Part shown: piece by piece, positions 1 through 6,294 of the stretch
How the letters are laid out: every line of letters begins with the position of its first letter
Numbering within the stretch: position 1 is the first letter of the stretch
NCBI GenBank assembly: GCA_028276125.1
Contig: JAPYWY010000032.1
Span: 1 to 10,225, forward strand
DNA from: Pseudothermotoga sp.
Lineage (GTDB): Bacteria; Thermotogota; Thermotogae; Thermotogales; DSM-5069
DNA: 10,225 nucleotides
Reading direction: 5' to 3'
Notes under the pieces: model-generated
What the model was told of the DNA's origin: nothing
The model's database searches: none
Seen by the model: only the letters and a program-made list of their open reading frames with translations
Position numbers and translations under genes: made by a program

Positions 1-1
1 G

Positions 2-448
2 ATCATCATGGCGTCTGTTTTGAAGCCAAAAAAACTAGTGACCTTGGCTGCTGCCACGCACCTGAGCAGTAACAGAATAAAACTTGCTAAGTTCGTCGCT
101 CTCTTCAGGGACAAACTCCCAAAGCAAAAATCGCAGACGTATGAAGATCCTGCCATGGAGACTCTCAACAAAGAGTATTGGTCCTACGAATGGCCCAAGC
201 AGGGTGCAGAACTCTACAAGTTGATCAAGTTGTCGAGGAAGGCTGTGCGGCAAATAGTTTCTGAAACGCTCGTGGTCGCGGCACGCAACGATGAACTGGT
301 GCCTCTGAAAGCTGCGCAGTTCATCTACGATAACGTGCGCTCTGAGAAGAGAAAACTCTTGATCTTCGAAAAGTCGGGCCACGTACTTTCCAACGACGTG
401 GAGAAAGAAGCGGTCACAGACGCAGTCTTGGATTGGCTGAGATCTTGA
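2..448 (+). CDS. alpha/beta hydrolase (carboxylesterase-like), 5'-truncated by window edge
   Basis: This is the C-terminal part of an alpha/beta-hydrolase. The reading frame is open to the left edge, so the Met codon at base 8 is probably internal. Counting from that Met, the acid residue is likely Asp95 in a RNDELVP segment and the catalytic His is likely His125 in KSGHVLSND. The spacing and wording match the C-terminal Asp/His pair of Est30-type thermophilic carboxylesterases and monoacylglycerol-lipase-like enzymes. The region before the Asp (about residues 20-80) looks like a helical cap. The nucleophile elbow GxSxG is not visible and must lie upstream of the window. The product is expected to be a cytoplasmic serine hydrolase acting on carboxylic esters; the substrate is unknown. 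The transporter gene starts 12 bases after its stop, so the two are likely co-transcribed. Confidence 0.75.
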   Translation: MIMASVLKPKKLVTLAAATHLSSNRIKLAKFVALFRDKLPKQKSQTYEDPAMETLNKEYWSYEWPKQGAELYKLIKLSRKAVRQIVSETLVVAARNDELVPLKAAQFIYDNVRSEKRKLLIFEKSGHVLSNDVEKEAVTDAVLDWLRS

Positions 449-460
449 AGGAGTGATCGG

Positions 461-1615
461 GTGAGTTGGAAAGTCGTGCTCGCAGGCTTCTGCGTCTCGT
501 TCATTTTCGGTTTTTCCTTCCTTTTCACCAAGAACGCGCTGGATCATTTGAATCCTTTGACATTCCTTTCGTACCGTTTTTTCGTCGCGAGCGTTTTGTT
601 CGTGGCACTCAAGTTTTTCGGTGTGGTCAGGTTCGAGAAAAAGCCATACTGGAAACTCTGGAGATTGATCATTTTTCAGCCCATTCTGTACTTCCTCTTC
701 GAAACGATGGGAGTTGCGAGGATCAACTCTTCTGAAGCCGGCATGATCGTTGCACTGATACCCATCATTGTGAACGTTCTTGCGATCTTCATGCTTAGAG
801 AACGGGCTGATAGTATCCACTACGCTCTGTTGCTCACAGGCTTTCTGGGTAGTGTGTTGATAGTGGGTTTCGATCTGACGGCTCAAAATTTGCTCGGTAA
901 ACTGTTGATGTTGCTCGCAGTCTTTTCGGCGGCGTTCTACACGATCAATGCGAGGAAGTTGTCCAAAGAATTCACGCCAGAGGAGATAAGTTTTTTCATG
1001 ATGATCTCTGGATTCATTTTTTTCACTCTCGCCAGCATGCTTGCCGGTCAGTTCAAACTCCTGCTCAACGTTCACACGGTCTCGGCGGCGATGTATCTTG
1101 GAATTCTTTCATCGGCGGTGGCTTTTTATTTGCTCAACTACATGGTGAAACACGCTTCGCCCATTCTGACCAGCTTGTTTTCGAACCTGACCACGGTTGT
1201 TGCATGCTTGGCAGGTGTGGTTTTCAGAGGCGAAAGAATAGGCTCCGAACAGATCCTTGGAGTCACGATCGTACTCACATCACTCTTCGTGATGACGATT
1301 AGAAGTCGTCAAACAAAGACGGAATCTTTTGATCATGGCAAAGTTACGCACGATAATGAGAATACGATCATCCACGTGAATCTGTTGGGGAAGAACCTTC
1401 TTCTGACTCCGCACGCGTACCAGAGGATGATCGAAAGGGGCGTGAGCTTGGAGGAGTTGAAGAAGGTGCTCGAGTCTGAGGATTCGCGTGCGCTGGTTCA
1501 GAGGAACGGGAGGATCAAGGTGAGTGACGGACACATCGAAGCGATCCTGCAGCCTTCAGCTGGAGTGCTGTACCTCGTGACGGTGATGAAGAAAGGAGAG
1601 CGAAGGCGGATTTGA
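461..1615 (+). CDS. DMT/EamA-family membrane transporter with C-terminal DUF4258-like domain
   Basis: This encodes a 384-residue inner-membrane protein. Residues about 4-280 form about ten hydrophobic helices in two EamA-type repeats (about 8-137 and 146-280). Typical features are a GFSFLFTKNAL segment in helix 1, an ETMGVARINSSEAG segment near residue 81, and ILSSAVAFYLLNY in repeat 2. Members of this family export amino acids or other small metabolites; the substrate here is unknown. Residues about 303-378 form a soluble domain with an LTPHAYQRMIERGVS motif and a late LVTVMKKG strand, which resembles DUF4258 domains that are usually free-standing. There is no stop, frameshift or obvious in-frame start between the two parts, so it reads as a true fusion. 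GTG start; an AAGGAG ribosome site at 448-453 lies 7 bases upstream. The transporter part is secure and the DUF4258 assignment is moderately so. Confidence 0.87.
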   Translation: MSWKVVLAGFCVSFIFGFSFLFTKNALDHLNPLTFLSYRFFVASVLFVALKFFGVVRFEKKPYWKLWRLIIFQPILYFLFETMGVARINSSEAGMIVALIPIIVNVLAIFMLRERADSIHYALLLTGFLGSVLIVGFDLTAQNLLGKLLMLLAVFSAAFYTINARKLSKEFTPEEISFFMMISGFIFFTLASMLAGQFKLLLNVHTVSAAMYLGILSSAVAFYLLNYMVKHASPILTSLFSNLTTVVACLAGVVFRGERIGSEQILGVTIVLTSLFVMTIRSRQTKTESFDHGKVTHDNENTIIHVNLLGKNLLLTPHAYQRMIERGVSLEELKKVLESEDSRALVQRNGRIKVSDGHIEAILQPSAGVLYLVTVMKKGERRRI

Positions 1616-1717
1616 TCATCTATTGATTGAAGCGCGAGAAAGATTTCTTTGGTCCTATTGCCTGAACTCACCGCGAAAGAGAACTCGTTGTGACGAAGAG
1701 AGTTCTACCTACGAAGA

Positions 1718-1743
1718 AAAGGTGCGGCTCACGCCGCACCTTT
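1718..1743. terminator. bidirectional intrinsic terminator between convergent genes
   Basis: A perfect 11-bp stem (arms 1718-1728 and 1733-1743) closes a 4-base TCAC loop and has a GC-rich core. On the minus strand it is followed by TTTTCTTCGT and starts only 2 bases after the binding-protein stop codon. On the plus strand the T-run is short (TTTGTT). It therefore fits best as the terminator of the minus-strand operon and could also stop transcription coming from the transporter gene. A weaker 7-bp inverted repeat (1680-1686 with 1700-1706, 13-base loop) lies just before it. The 130-base gap 1616-1745 shows nothing else. Confidence 0.85.
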
Positions 1744-1745
1744 GT

Positions 1746-3281
1746 TCATTCGAACCATGCGTACTTGAGGATGACGAACTCTGTGGGCAGCAACCAAACG
1801 TTCTTTAGCTCTTTCTTGTGCGCTACGATGTTAGTCATGTTGTAGAGGAAGATCCACGGTGCGTCTTGAACGATAATCTTTTGTACTTCCGCGTAGTACT
1901 GCAGAAGCTTTTCTTTGTCGAGCTCTTGGGCGATCTTGTCTATGAGTTCGTCAACCTTGGGATTGCTGTAGAAGGTGTTGTTGTCTCCTGTACCGTTCGG
2001 ATTCACGTTGGCAGAGTGGAAGAGCGGATACAACACCCAGTGACCCTCACCGGTCGAAGGAGCCCAACCGAGCAGGAAAAGCTCGTAGTCCCAGTCTGCC
2101 GGGTTGCTCGAAAACAGCTTGTTTATGTAACTCGCCCACTCCATGGGTTTCACATCGACCGTCACACCCACTTCTTTCAACATACCCTGCACGGCCACAG
2201 CAACTTCGTAATCGTTGAGGTACCTGCCCTTCGGTGTCAACAGCTCGAGCTTGAGATTCTCGGCACCAGCTTCCTTCAACAACTGCTTCGCCTTCGCTGG
2301 ATCGTACGGATAACCGCCAGTTGAGTAATAGCCAGAGGTGTATTTCGCAAGCGGTGAGTCGGACGGGATCGCAAGATTTCTCATGATCGTAGCGCAGAGT
2401 TTTTGCTTGTCGATCGCATAGTTGAGCGCCTGCCTAACTCTGACATCGTTCAACGGTGGCTTTCTCGTGTTAAAGCCTATGTAGATCACCCTCAAGCTTG
2501 GTTCAACCCTCACGACGAGTTTTTCGTCCTTCTGCAGAACGGGCACGAGTGCAGGTGGTGGGTTGAACATCACATCCACATCGCCAGCCCTCAACTGTGT
2601 GACCCTCGAAACGTCTTCAGGGACAATGGTGAACACGATGCCATCCAAGTAGGGTTGACCCTGTCTCCAGTAGTTCGGATTCTTAACGAGCTCTATTCTT
2701 TCTCCAATCTTCCATTCCTTGAGCATGAATGGGCCGGTCCCAACAGGATTTTTACCGAGTTTGGCTGGATCGCTGCCGTATGCATCGATAGCCTTTGGTG
2801 AGACTATCAGGGCGGCTTCGTGAGCGAGCCTGTTCAAGAACGGAGAATATGGCTTTTCAAGAATGAACTTCACCGTGTAGTCATCAACGACAACGATCTC
2901 TTTGACGATACCTTTGAACAGACCGGTTCTTCTGAGAGAGCCGTTCAGAACATAGTCATAGTACTTTTTGACCGCCTGGGCATTGAAGTCGGCTCCATCG
3001 TGGAACTTCACACCTTTTCTGAGGTAGAAGGTGTACTCGGTACCATCTCGAGAGATCTCCCACTTTTCCGCGAGAGCAGGCGTGATGTTCAACTTCTCGT
3101 CAAACTCGACAAGACCGTCGAAGATGTGGCGACACACCGTTCCACTGATGTTGTCGGTCTGGTTGGCTGGCAGCAAACTGACCGCGTCGGCGCCCATCAC
3201 GTAGCGAGCAACTCCACCATACTTAGCCGAGAACGAGAGGACTGCGATCAGAACCAAAGAGATCAAAAGAAACTTCTTCAC
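1746..3281 (-). CDS. ABC transporter substrate-binding protein, family 5 (peptide/GsiB-like)
   Basis: This is a periplasmic solute receptor of the dipeptide/oligopeptide family (SBP_bac_5), 511 residues, normal for the family. The N-terminus KKFLLISLVLIAVLSFSA is a Sec signal peptide without a lipobox Cys, so the protein may be free or held by its signal helix. Family landmarks include the early FDGLVEFDEKL segment, LRKGVKFHDG, NPVGTGPFMLKEW, VRQALNYAIDK, YDPAKAKQLLKEAG and the late GWAPSTGE and APWIFLYN segments. The last two, with the NTFYSNPKVDELI stretch, recall the GsiB/YliB glutathione-type subgroup as I remember it; this does not prove the ligand. The frame could start at an ATG at 3353. 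I prefer GTG 3281 because it follows a strong ribosome site and begins the signal peptide directly. No permease or ATPase gene lies nearby, so its transporter partners are elsewhere. Confidence 0.92.
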   Translation of the reverse strand: MKKFLLISLVLIAVLSFSAKYGGVARYVMGADAVSLLPANQTDNISGTVCRHIFDGLVEFDEKLNITPALAEKWEISRDGTEYTFYLRKGVKFHDGADFNAQAVKKYYDYVLNGSLRRTGLFKGIVKEIVVVDDYTVKFILEKPYSPFLNRLAHEAALIVSPKAIDAYGSDPAKLGKNPVGTGPFMLKEWKIGERIELVKNPNYWRQGQPYLDGIVFTIVPEDVSRVTQLRAGDVDVMFNPPPALVPVLQKDEKLVVRVEPSLRVIYIGFNTRKPPLNDVRVRQALNYAIDKQKLCATIMRNLAIPSDSPLAKYTSGYYSTGGYPYDPAKAKQLLKEAGAENLKLELLTPKGRYLNDYEVAVAVQGMLKEVGVTVDVKPMEWASYINKLFSSNPADWDYELFLLGWAPSTGEGHWVLYPLFHSANVNPNGTGDNNTFYSNPKVDELIDKIAQELDKEKLLQYYAEVQKIIVQDAPWIFLYNMTNIVAHKKELKNVWLLPTEFVILKYAWFE

Positions 3282-3287
3282 CAGACA

Positions 3288-3294
3288 CACCTCC
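3288..3294 (-). promoter_or_regulatory. ribosome binding site fixing the GTG start of the binding protein
   Basis: On the minus strand this reads GGAGGTG, six bases before the GTG at 3281. It lies inside the longer open frame that begins at 3353, which argues that the 24 extra residues are not translated. Confidence 0.8.
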
Positions 3295-3312
3295 CCATCG
3301 AAGTTTGGAAAC

Positions 3313-3318
3313 ATTTTA
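3313..3318 (-). promoter_or_regulatory. possible -10 element (TAAAAT) for the binding-protein gene
   Basis: TAAAAT on the minus strand sits about 31 bases before the GTG start, which would give a short leader containing the ribosome site. The matching -35 region (GCTTTT at 17-base spacing) is poor. The gene may instead be read through from folP, since no clear terminator separates them. Confidence 0.3.
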
Positions 3319-3396
3319 CCACGAAATTTAGACAGAAAAGCACGTGTGTTCACTGATGAGCGTTGTTAACCGATGCTGCACAGTTTTTAAGCAACT

Positions 3397-4584
3397 TCAT
3401 ACAGTGTGCAGCTGAATCGCCTGAATCAGTTTGATGACGTGTAGGTTCTCCTTGACGTCGTGCACTCTGACGATGTCGACTCCGTTCAAGACGCAGTAAG
3501 CTGTCACTGCGAGGGTACCGTACAACCTCTCCTCTGGAGGTAGGTTACCCAAAACCTGACCGATGAAGGATTTCCTTGAAGCTCCCACGAGCAGAGGCTT
3601 CTTCAAACTGTTGAATTCCGAGATACGCCTTATGATCTCAAGGTTGTCGACAAGCCTCTTTCCGAAACCGATGCCGGGATCGATTATAACCTTGTCTTCC
3701 AAACCAATTTGTTGGAGTTTCTCGATCCTCTCTTTGAAGAAGTAGAGAATCTCTTTGACGACGTCTTCGTAATAGGGGTTCTCCTGCATCGTTTTCGGTT
3801 CGCCCTTCATGTGCATCAGCACCACCGCAGGTTTGTAGGTCTTTAGAACATCCATCATCGCTGGATCGAACCTGAGGGCGCTCACATCGTTCACCATTTC
3901 CGCACCATTCTTCAGAGCTTCCTCCGCAACCTTCGCTTTGTAGGTATCAACAGAAATGACGACATCAAAGTTTTTCCTCACGATCTCGACAGCGGGTACG
4001 ACCCTGTTGAGTTCTTCTTCTTCGCTGATTCTATCAGAGCCGGGTCTGGTCGATTCACCGCCAATGTCGATGATGTCCACACCTTCTTTAACCATTCTCG
4101 CGGCAAAATCGATCAGTTTATCTTTCTCAACACGACTCGCCGCGTAAAAAGAGTCCGGTGTGACGTTAACGATGCCCATGATCAAAGGTTTCTCGAACTC
4201 CAATTTTCGACCAGATGGAAGCTCTATGGTACGAACTTTGGTCTCGAAGAGACAGTTCTTTATGTCCCGCGCGATCTCATCGAGGTTCCAGTAATGCATC
4301 AAGGAAAGTTTTTCAATGAGCTTTTTGTGCTGCGCGAGCGTTCCCATCGTCAAGACGTTTGTGTGTTGCACCTTCAGCGTGATCGAGTGTTTGTGAACGG
4401 CTGCGTCTCCACCAGCGGCGAGCATTTCTTGTTTGATCACGTTCGCACTGATCGCTGGAACGTCGTAGATGAGCAAGCTCACGAACTCGCCTTTGTTTCT
4501 GAAGATCGGTATCGACGCAGGATCGACGCCGACTCGCGAGAGATGTTCAACGGGGTTGGTTAGCTTGGTGATCAGAAAGTTCAT
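3397..4584 (-). CDS. folP: dihydropteroate synthase, long form with N-terminal extension
   Basis: The enzyme condenses 6-hydroxymethyl-dihydropterin diphosphate with p-aminobenzoate to make dihydropteroate, a cytoplasmic step of folate synthesis and the sulfonamide target. The TIM-barrel core begins near residue 133 and carries the full signature set: NVTPDSF (140-146), DIGGESTRPG (173-182), SVDTYKAKVAEEAL (211-224), VNDVSAL (231-237), MHMKG (257-261), DPGIGFGK (302-309), GASRKSF (334-340) and RVHD (373-376). At 395 residues it is longer than the roughly 270-residue E. coli type. The first 130 residues, with a GGDAAVHKHS segment, are an extension I recall from clostridial and Thermotogae homologues. 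ATG start; GGAGG at 4594-4598. The first 38 bases overlap the end of the Nudix gene, implying translational coupling. Confidence 0.95.
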   Translation of the reverse strand: MNFLITKLTNPVEHLSRVGVDPASIPIFRNKGEFVSLLIYDVPAISANVIKQEMLAAGGDAAVHKHSITLKVQHTNVLTMGTLAQHKKLIEKLSLMHYWNLDEIARDIKNCLFETKVRTIELPSGRKLEFEKPLIMGIVNVTPDSFYAASRVEKDKLIDFAARMVKEGVDIIDIGGESTRPGSDRISEEEELNRVVPAVEIVRKNFDVVISVDTYKAKVAEEALKNGAEMVNDVSALRFDPAMMDVLKTYKPAVVLMHMKGEPKTMQENPYYEDVVKEILYFFKERIEKLQQIGLEDKVIIDPGIGFGKRLVDNLEIIRRISEFNSLKKPLLVGASRKSFIGQVLGNLPPEERLYGTLAVTAYCVLNGVDIVRVHDVKENLHVIKLIQAIQLHTV

Positions 4585-5074
4585 CTCTGAATCCCTCCAG
4601 TAATTGTTTTATCTTCACCAGCGAATCTCTGATTATCCTTGCAGTCGCACCCCATATCACGATCCCATCGATGACAAATCTACACGTTCTGCCACCACTT
4701 GGAAGCACGATCTCATCGCACGAAATTCTATCGAACGACGATAAACTGACGAGGTAAAGATCCTGCACCTCAGATTTGTTAAGTCTGAAATGCGGCCGGT
4801 CAATTTGAACGAGGAACGCTTGAACGAAGAGGTTTGACTTTCCCGTCACGGTCGAAGACAACGTACCAAGTAAGCGGCAGCGATCTTTTGCCACGCCAAT
4901 TTCTTCTTCGAGCTCCCGAAACATAGCTTCTGCGAGCGTTTCACCATCTTCGACTACGCCTCCCGGAAAGGCAACTTGATTCGCGTGTCTGAGTAAATGC
5001 CGAGCTCTGCGTATGAAGATCACATACGGTTCATCGAAGATGAAGACGATCGGAACCGCAACCACGGACAGCAA
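4547..5074 (-). CDS. Nudix hydrolase, CoA diphosphatase-like (NudL-type)
   Basis: This is a 175-residue Nudix pyrophosphohydrolase. The Nudix box is perfect: G39, then E45, then REL-E-EE-I-G-V at 53-61, giving the metal-binding helix. Just ahead is LLRHANQVAFPGG (27-39), which matches the motif that marks CoA diphosphatases (the UPF0035 signature). That predicts cleavage of coenzyme A or its derivatives to 4'-phosphopantetheine and 3',5'-ADP. Because it overlaps folP, an alternative is dihydroneopterin-triphosphate pyrophosphatase, the Nudix step of folate synthesis; the motif favours the CoA role. The start is TTG at 5074 with GGTGA at 5082-5086, 7 bases away. I found no ATG, GTG or TTG further upstream in frame before a stop. 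Confidence 0.88.
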   Translation of the reverse strand: MLSVVAVPIVFIFDEPYVIFIRRARHLLRHANQVAFPGGVVEDGETLAEAMFRELEEEIGVAKDRCRLLGTLSSTVTGKSNLFVQAFLVQIDRPHFRLNKSEVQDLYLVSLSSFDRISCDEIVLPSGGRTCRFVIDGIVIWGATARIIRDSLVKIKQLLEGFRDELSDHQANQPR

Positions 5075-5093
5075 AGTTTTTTCACCAGGAGTG

Positions 5094-5102
5094 ATTATAC
5101 CA
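5094..5102 (-). promoter_or_regulatory. extended -10 promoter of the Nudix-folP operon
   Basis: On the minus strand this reads TGGTATAAT, a consensus -10 hexamer with the extended TG motif. It sits about 20 bases before the TTG start, giving a leader just long enough for the GGTGA ribosome site. The -35 region is poor, as is usual for extended -10 promoters. Confidence 0.65.
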
Positions 5103-5152
5103 GATGAACTGTAAGAAATTTATAAGTAACTTTGATTGATATCCTCCACATC

Positions 5153-5180
5153 TTGAATCGGACCGTAACATGTGTTAAGA
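5153..5180 (+). promoter_or_regulatory. tentative promoter of the dehydrogenase-mutase-ligase operon
   Basis: A TTGAAT at 5153-5158 and a weak TTAAGA at 5175-5180 are separated by 16 bases and lie upstream of the GTG at 5212. The -10 match is poor, so this is a guess. The 137-base divergent gap (5075-5211) must nevertheless contain a plus-strand promoter unless transcription arrives from further away. Confidence 0.25.
5166..5177. promoter_or_regulatory. palindrome TAACA-TG-TGTTA, candidate operator
   Basis: Two perfect 5-base inverted half-sites flank a 2-base centre, in the divergent intergenic region and overlapping the tentative -10 of the plus-strand operon. It has the size and position of a repressor or activator site, but only one copy is seen and no regulator gene lies in the window. 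Confidence 0.3.
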
Positions 5181-5198
5181 GTGCAATAGTTCCGACAC

Positions 5199-5206
5199 GG
5201 AGGTGA
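5199..5206 (+). promoter_or_regulatory. ribosome binding site deciding the GTG start at 5212
   Basis: GGAGGTGA is a full anti-16S match. The GTG at 5203 and ATG at 5206 lie inside or too close to it, whereas the GTG at 5212 is 5 bases after its end. The GTG at 5212 also places the dinucleotide-binding strand (KICVIGAG) right at the protein start. Confidence 0.75.
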
Positions 5207-5211
5207 TGTAT

Positions 5212-6294
5212 GTGAAAATATGCGTAATTGGCGCAGGCAATGGTGGTCAAGCTCTTGCGGGTTATTTGGCCTTGAAAGGATACGACGTCTCACTGTACAA
5301 CAGATCTGAAAAAAGGATCGCACCCATTTTGAAGACGAGAAAGATCAAGCTCGAGGGTGAAGTCAACGCGACGACGCAGATTTCTTTCGCGACGACGGAC
5401 ATTTCAGAAGCGATCAAAGGTAGAAAACTTCTCATGGTGGTCGTTCCGGCCAACGCACACCGCGAAGTGGCCGAAAAGCTTGCTTCACTGCTCGAAGATG
5501 GACAGATCATCGTGCTCAATCCCGGAAGAACGGCGGGAGCTTTGGAGTTCGCCAACGTGTTGAAGGAAAAGGGTGTGCAGAAAGACGTTGTCATCGCTGA
5601 GGCACAAACGTTCGTCTTCGCATCACGCATGTCGAACCCTGGCGTGGTACGAATCTTCAGAATCAAGAACGCCGTGCCAGTTGCGGCTCTCCCTGCGGCG
5701 AGAAACAAAGACCTGGAAGAAACCCTTCTGAAGGTCATGCCCGAGTTTGAACTCGCACCGAACACGCTTTACACGAGTTTCAACAACATAGGTGCGGTTT
5801 TTCATCCCGCCACGATTGTCTTGAACGCTGGCTGGGTGGAAACGACGTTCGGAAAGTTTGAGTTCTACTTCGAGGGCATAAGTCCGTCCGTGGCAAAGGT
5901 GCTGGAAGCAATAGACAAAGAGAGGTGTGCAGTCGCGAGGAAGTTCGGGATCGAACCCATGACGGCCGTGCAGTGGTTATCCTACGCGTACGATGTGAAG
6001 GGAAAGGATCTGTACGATGCGATACACAACAACGAAGGTTACAGGGGCATACAGGCGCCCACGAGCCTCGAAAACAGATACATCTTGGAAGACGTGCCCA
6101 CAAGTTTGGTGCCCATATCAGCCTTCGGAAAGTTGGTTAAAGTAAAAACACCCACGATCGATGCCATCGTCAAACTCGCCTCGATCATGATGGGCGTTGA
6201 CTTCTTCAAAGAGGGTAGGAACTTTGAAAGACTTCATCTCAAAGGGAAAACCCTCGAGGAGGTCAAGCGCATCATGGAGGAGGGATGGCAATGA
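5212..6294 (+). CDS. NAD(P)-dependent opine (octopine/nopaline) dehydrogenase family protein
   Basis: This is a cytoplasmic 360-residue oxidoreductase. Residues 1 to about 175 form a Rossmann domain with GAGNGG (7-12) directly after the first strand and LNPGRTAGA near residues 102-110. The rest is an octopine-dehydrogenase-type helical domain: NNIGAVFHPATIVLN around His198 (the position of the family's catalytic His) and a late ENRYILEDVPTSLVP stretch typical of the family. Known members reductively join an amino acid amine to a 2-oxoacid with NAD(P)H, or run the reverse reaction; many bacterial homologues have no known substrate. It is the first gene of a three-gene unit, and its stop overlaps the next start as ATGA (6291-6294). 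The family is clear but opine synthesis itself is not shown. 2-dehydropantoate reductase and glycerol-3-phosphate dehydrogenase share only the N-terminal fold. Confidence 0.88.
   Translation: MKICVIGAGNGGQALAGYLALKGYDVSLYNRSEKRIAPILKTRKIKLEGEVNATTQISFATTDISEAIKGRKLLMVVVPANAHREVAEKLASLLEDGQIIVLNPGRTAGALEFANVLKEKGVQKDVVIAEAQTFVFASRMSNPGVVRIFRIKNAVPVAALPAARNKDLEETLLKVMPEFELAPNTLYTSFNNIGAVFHPATIVLNAGWVETTFGKFEFYFEGISPSVAKVLEAIDKERCAVARKFGIEPMTAVQWLSYAYDVKGKDLYDAIHNNEGYRGIQAPTSLENRYILEDVPTSLVPISAFGKLVKVKTPTIDAIVKLASIMMGVDFFKEGRNFERLHLKGKTLEEVKRIMEEGWQ

Noticed and set aside
35..1075. Long minus-strand open frame of 346 codons opposite the hydrolase and transporter genes
   Set aside because: Its translation is rich in His, Arg, Glu and Gln with no family motif, and it spans two plus-strand genes with clear motifs and ribosome sites; it is an antisense shadow.
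1818..3356. Three plus-strand open frames opposite the binding-protein gene
   Set aside because: They show no recognisable domain and no ribosome site, and sit fully opposite a well-supported gene.
3375..3412. 8-bp inverted repeat (GCTGCACA / TGTGCAGC) at the folP 3' end, considered as a terminator
   Set aside because: The 22-base loop is large, the arm lies in coding sequence, and no T-run follows it on the minus strand.
5158..5195. TCGGA / TCCGA inverted pair upstream of the opine-dehydrogenase-like gene, considered as a riboswitch stem
   Set aside because: Only 5 bp with a 28-base loop; no further conserved riboswitch elements.
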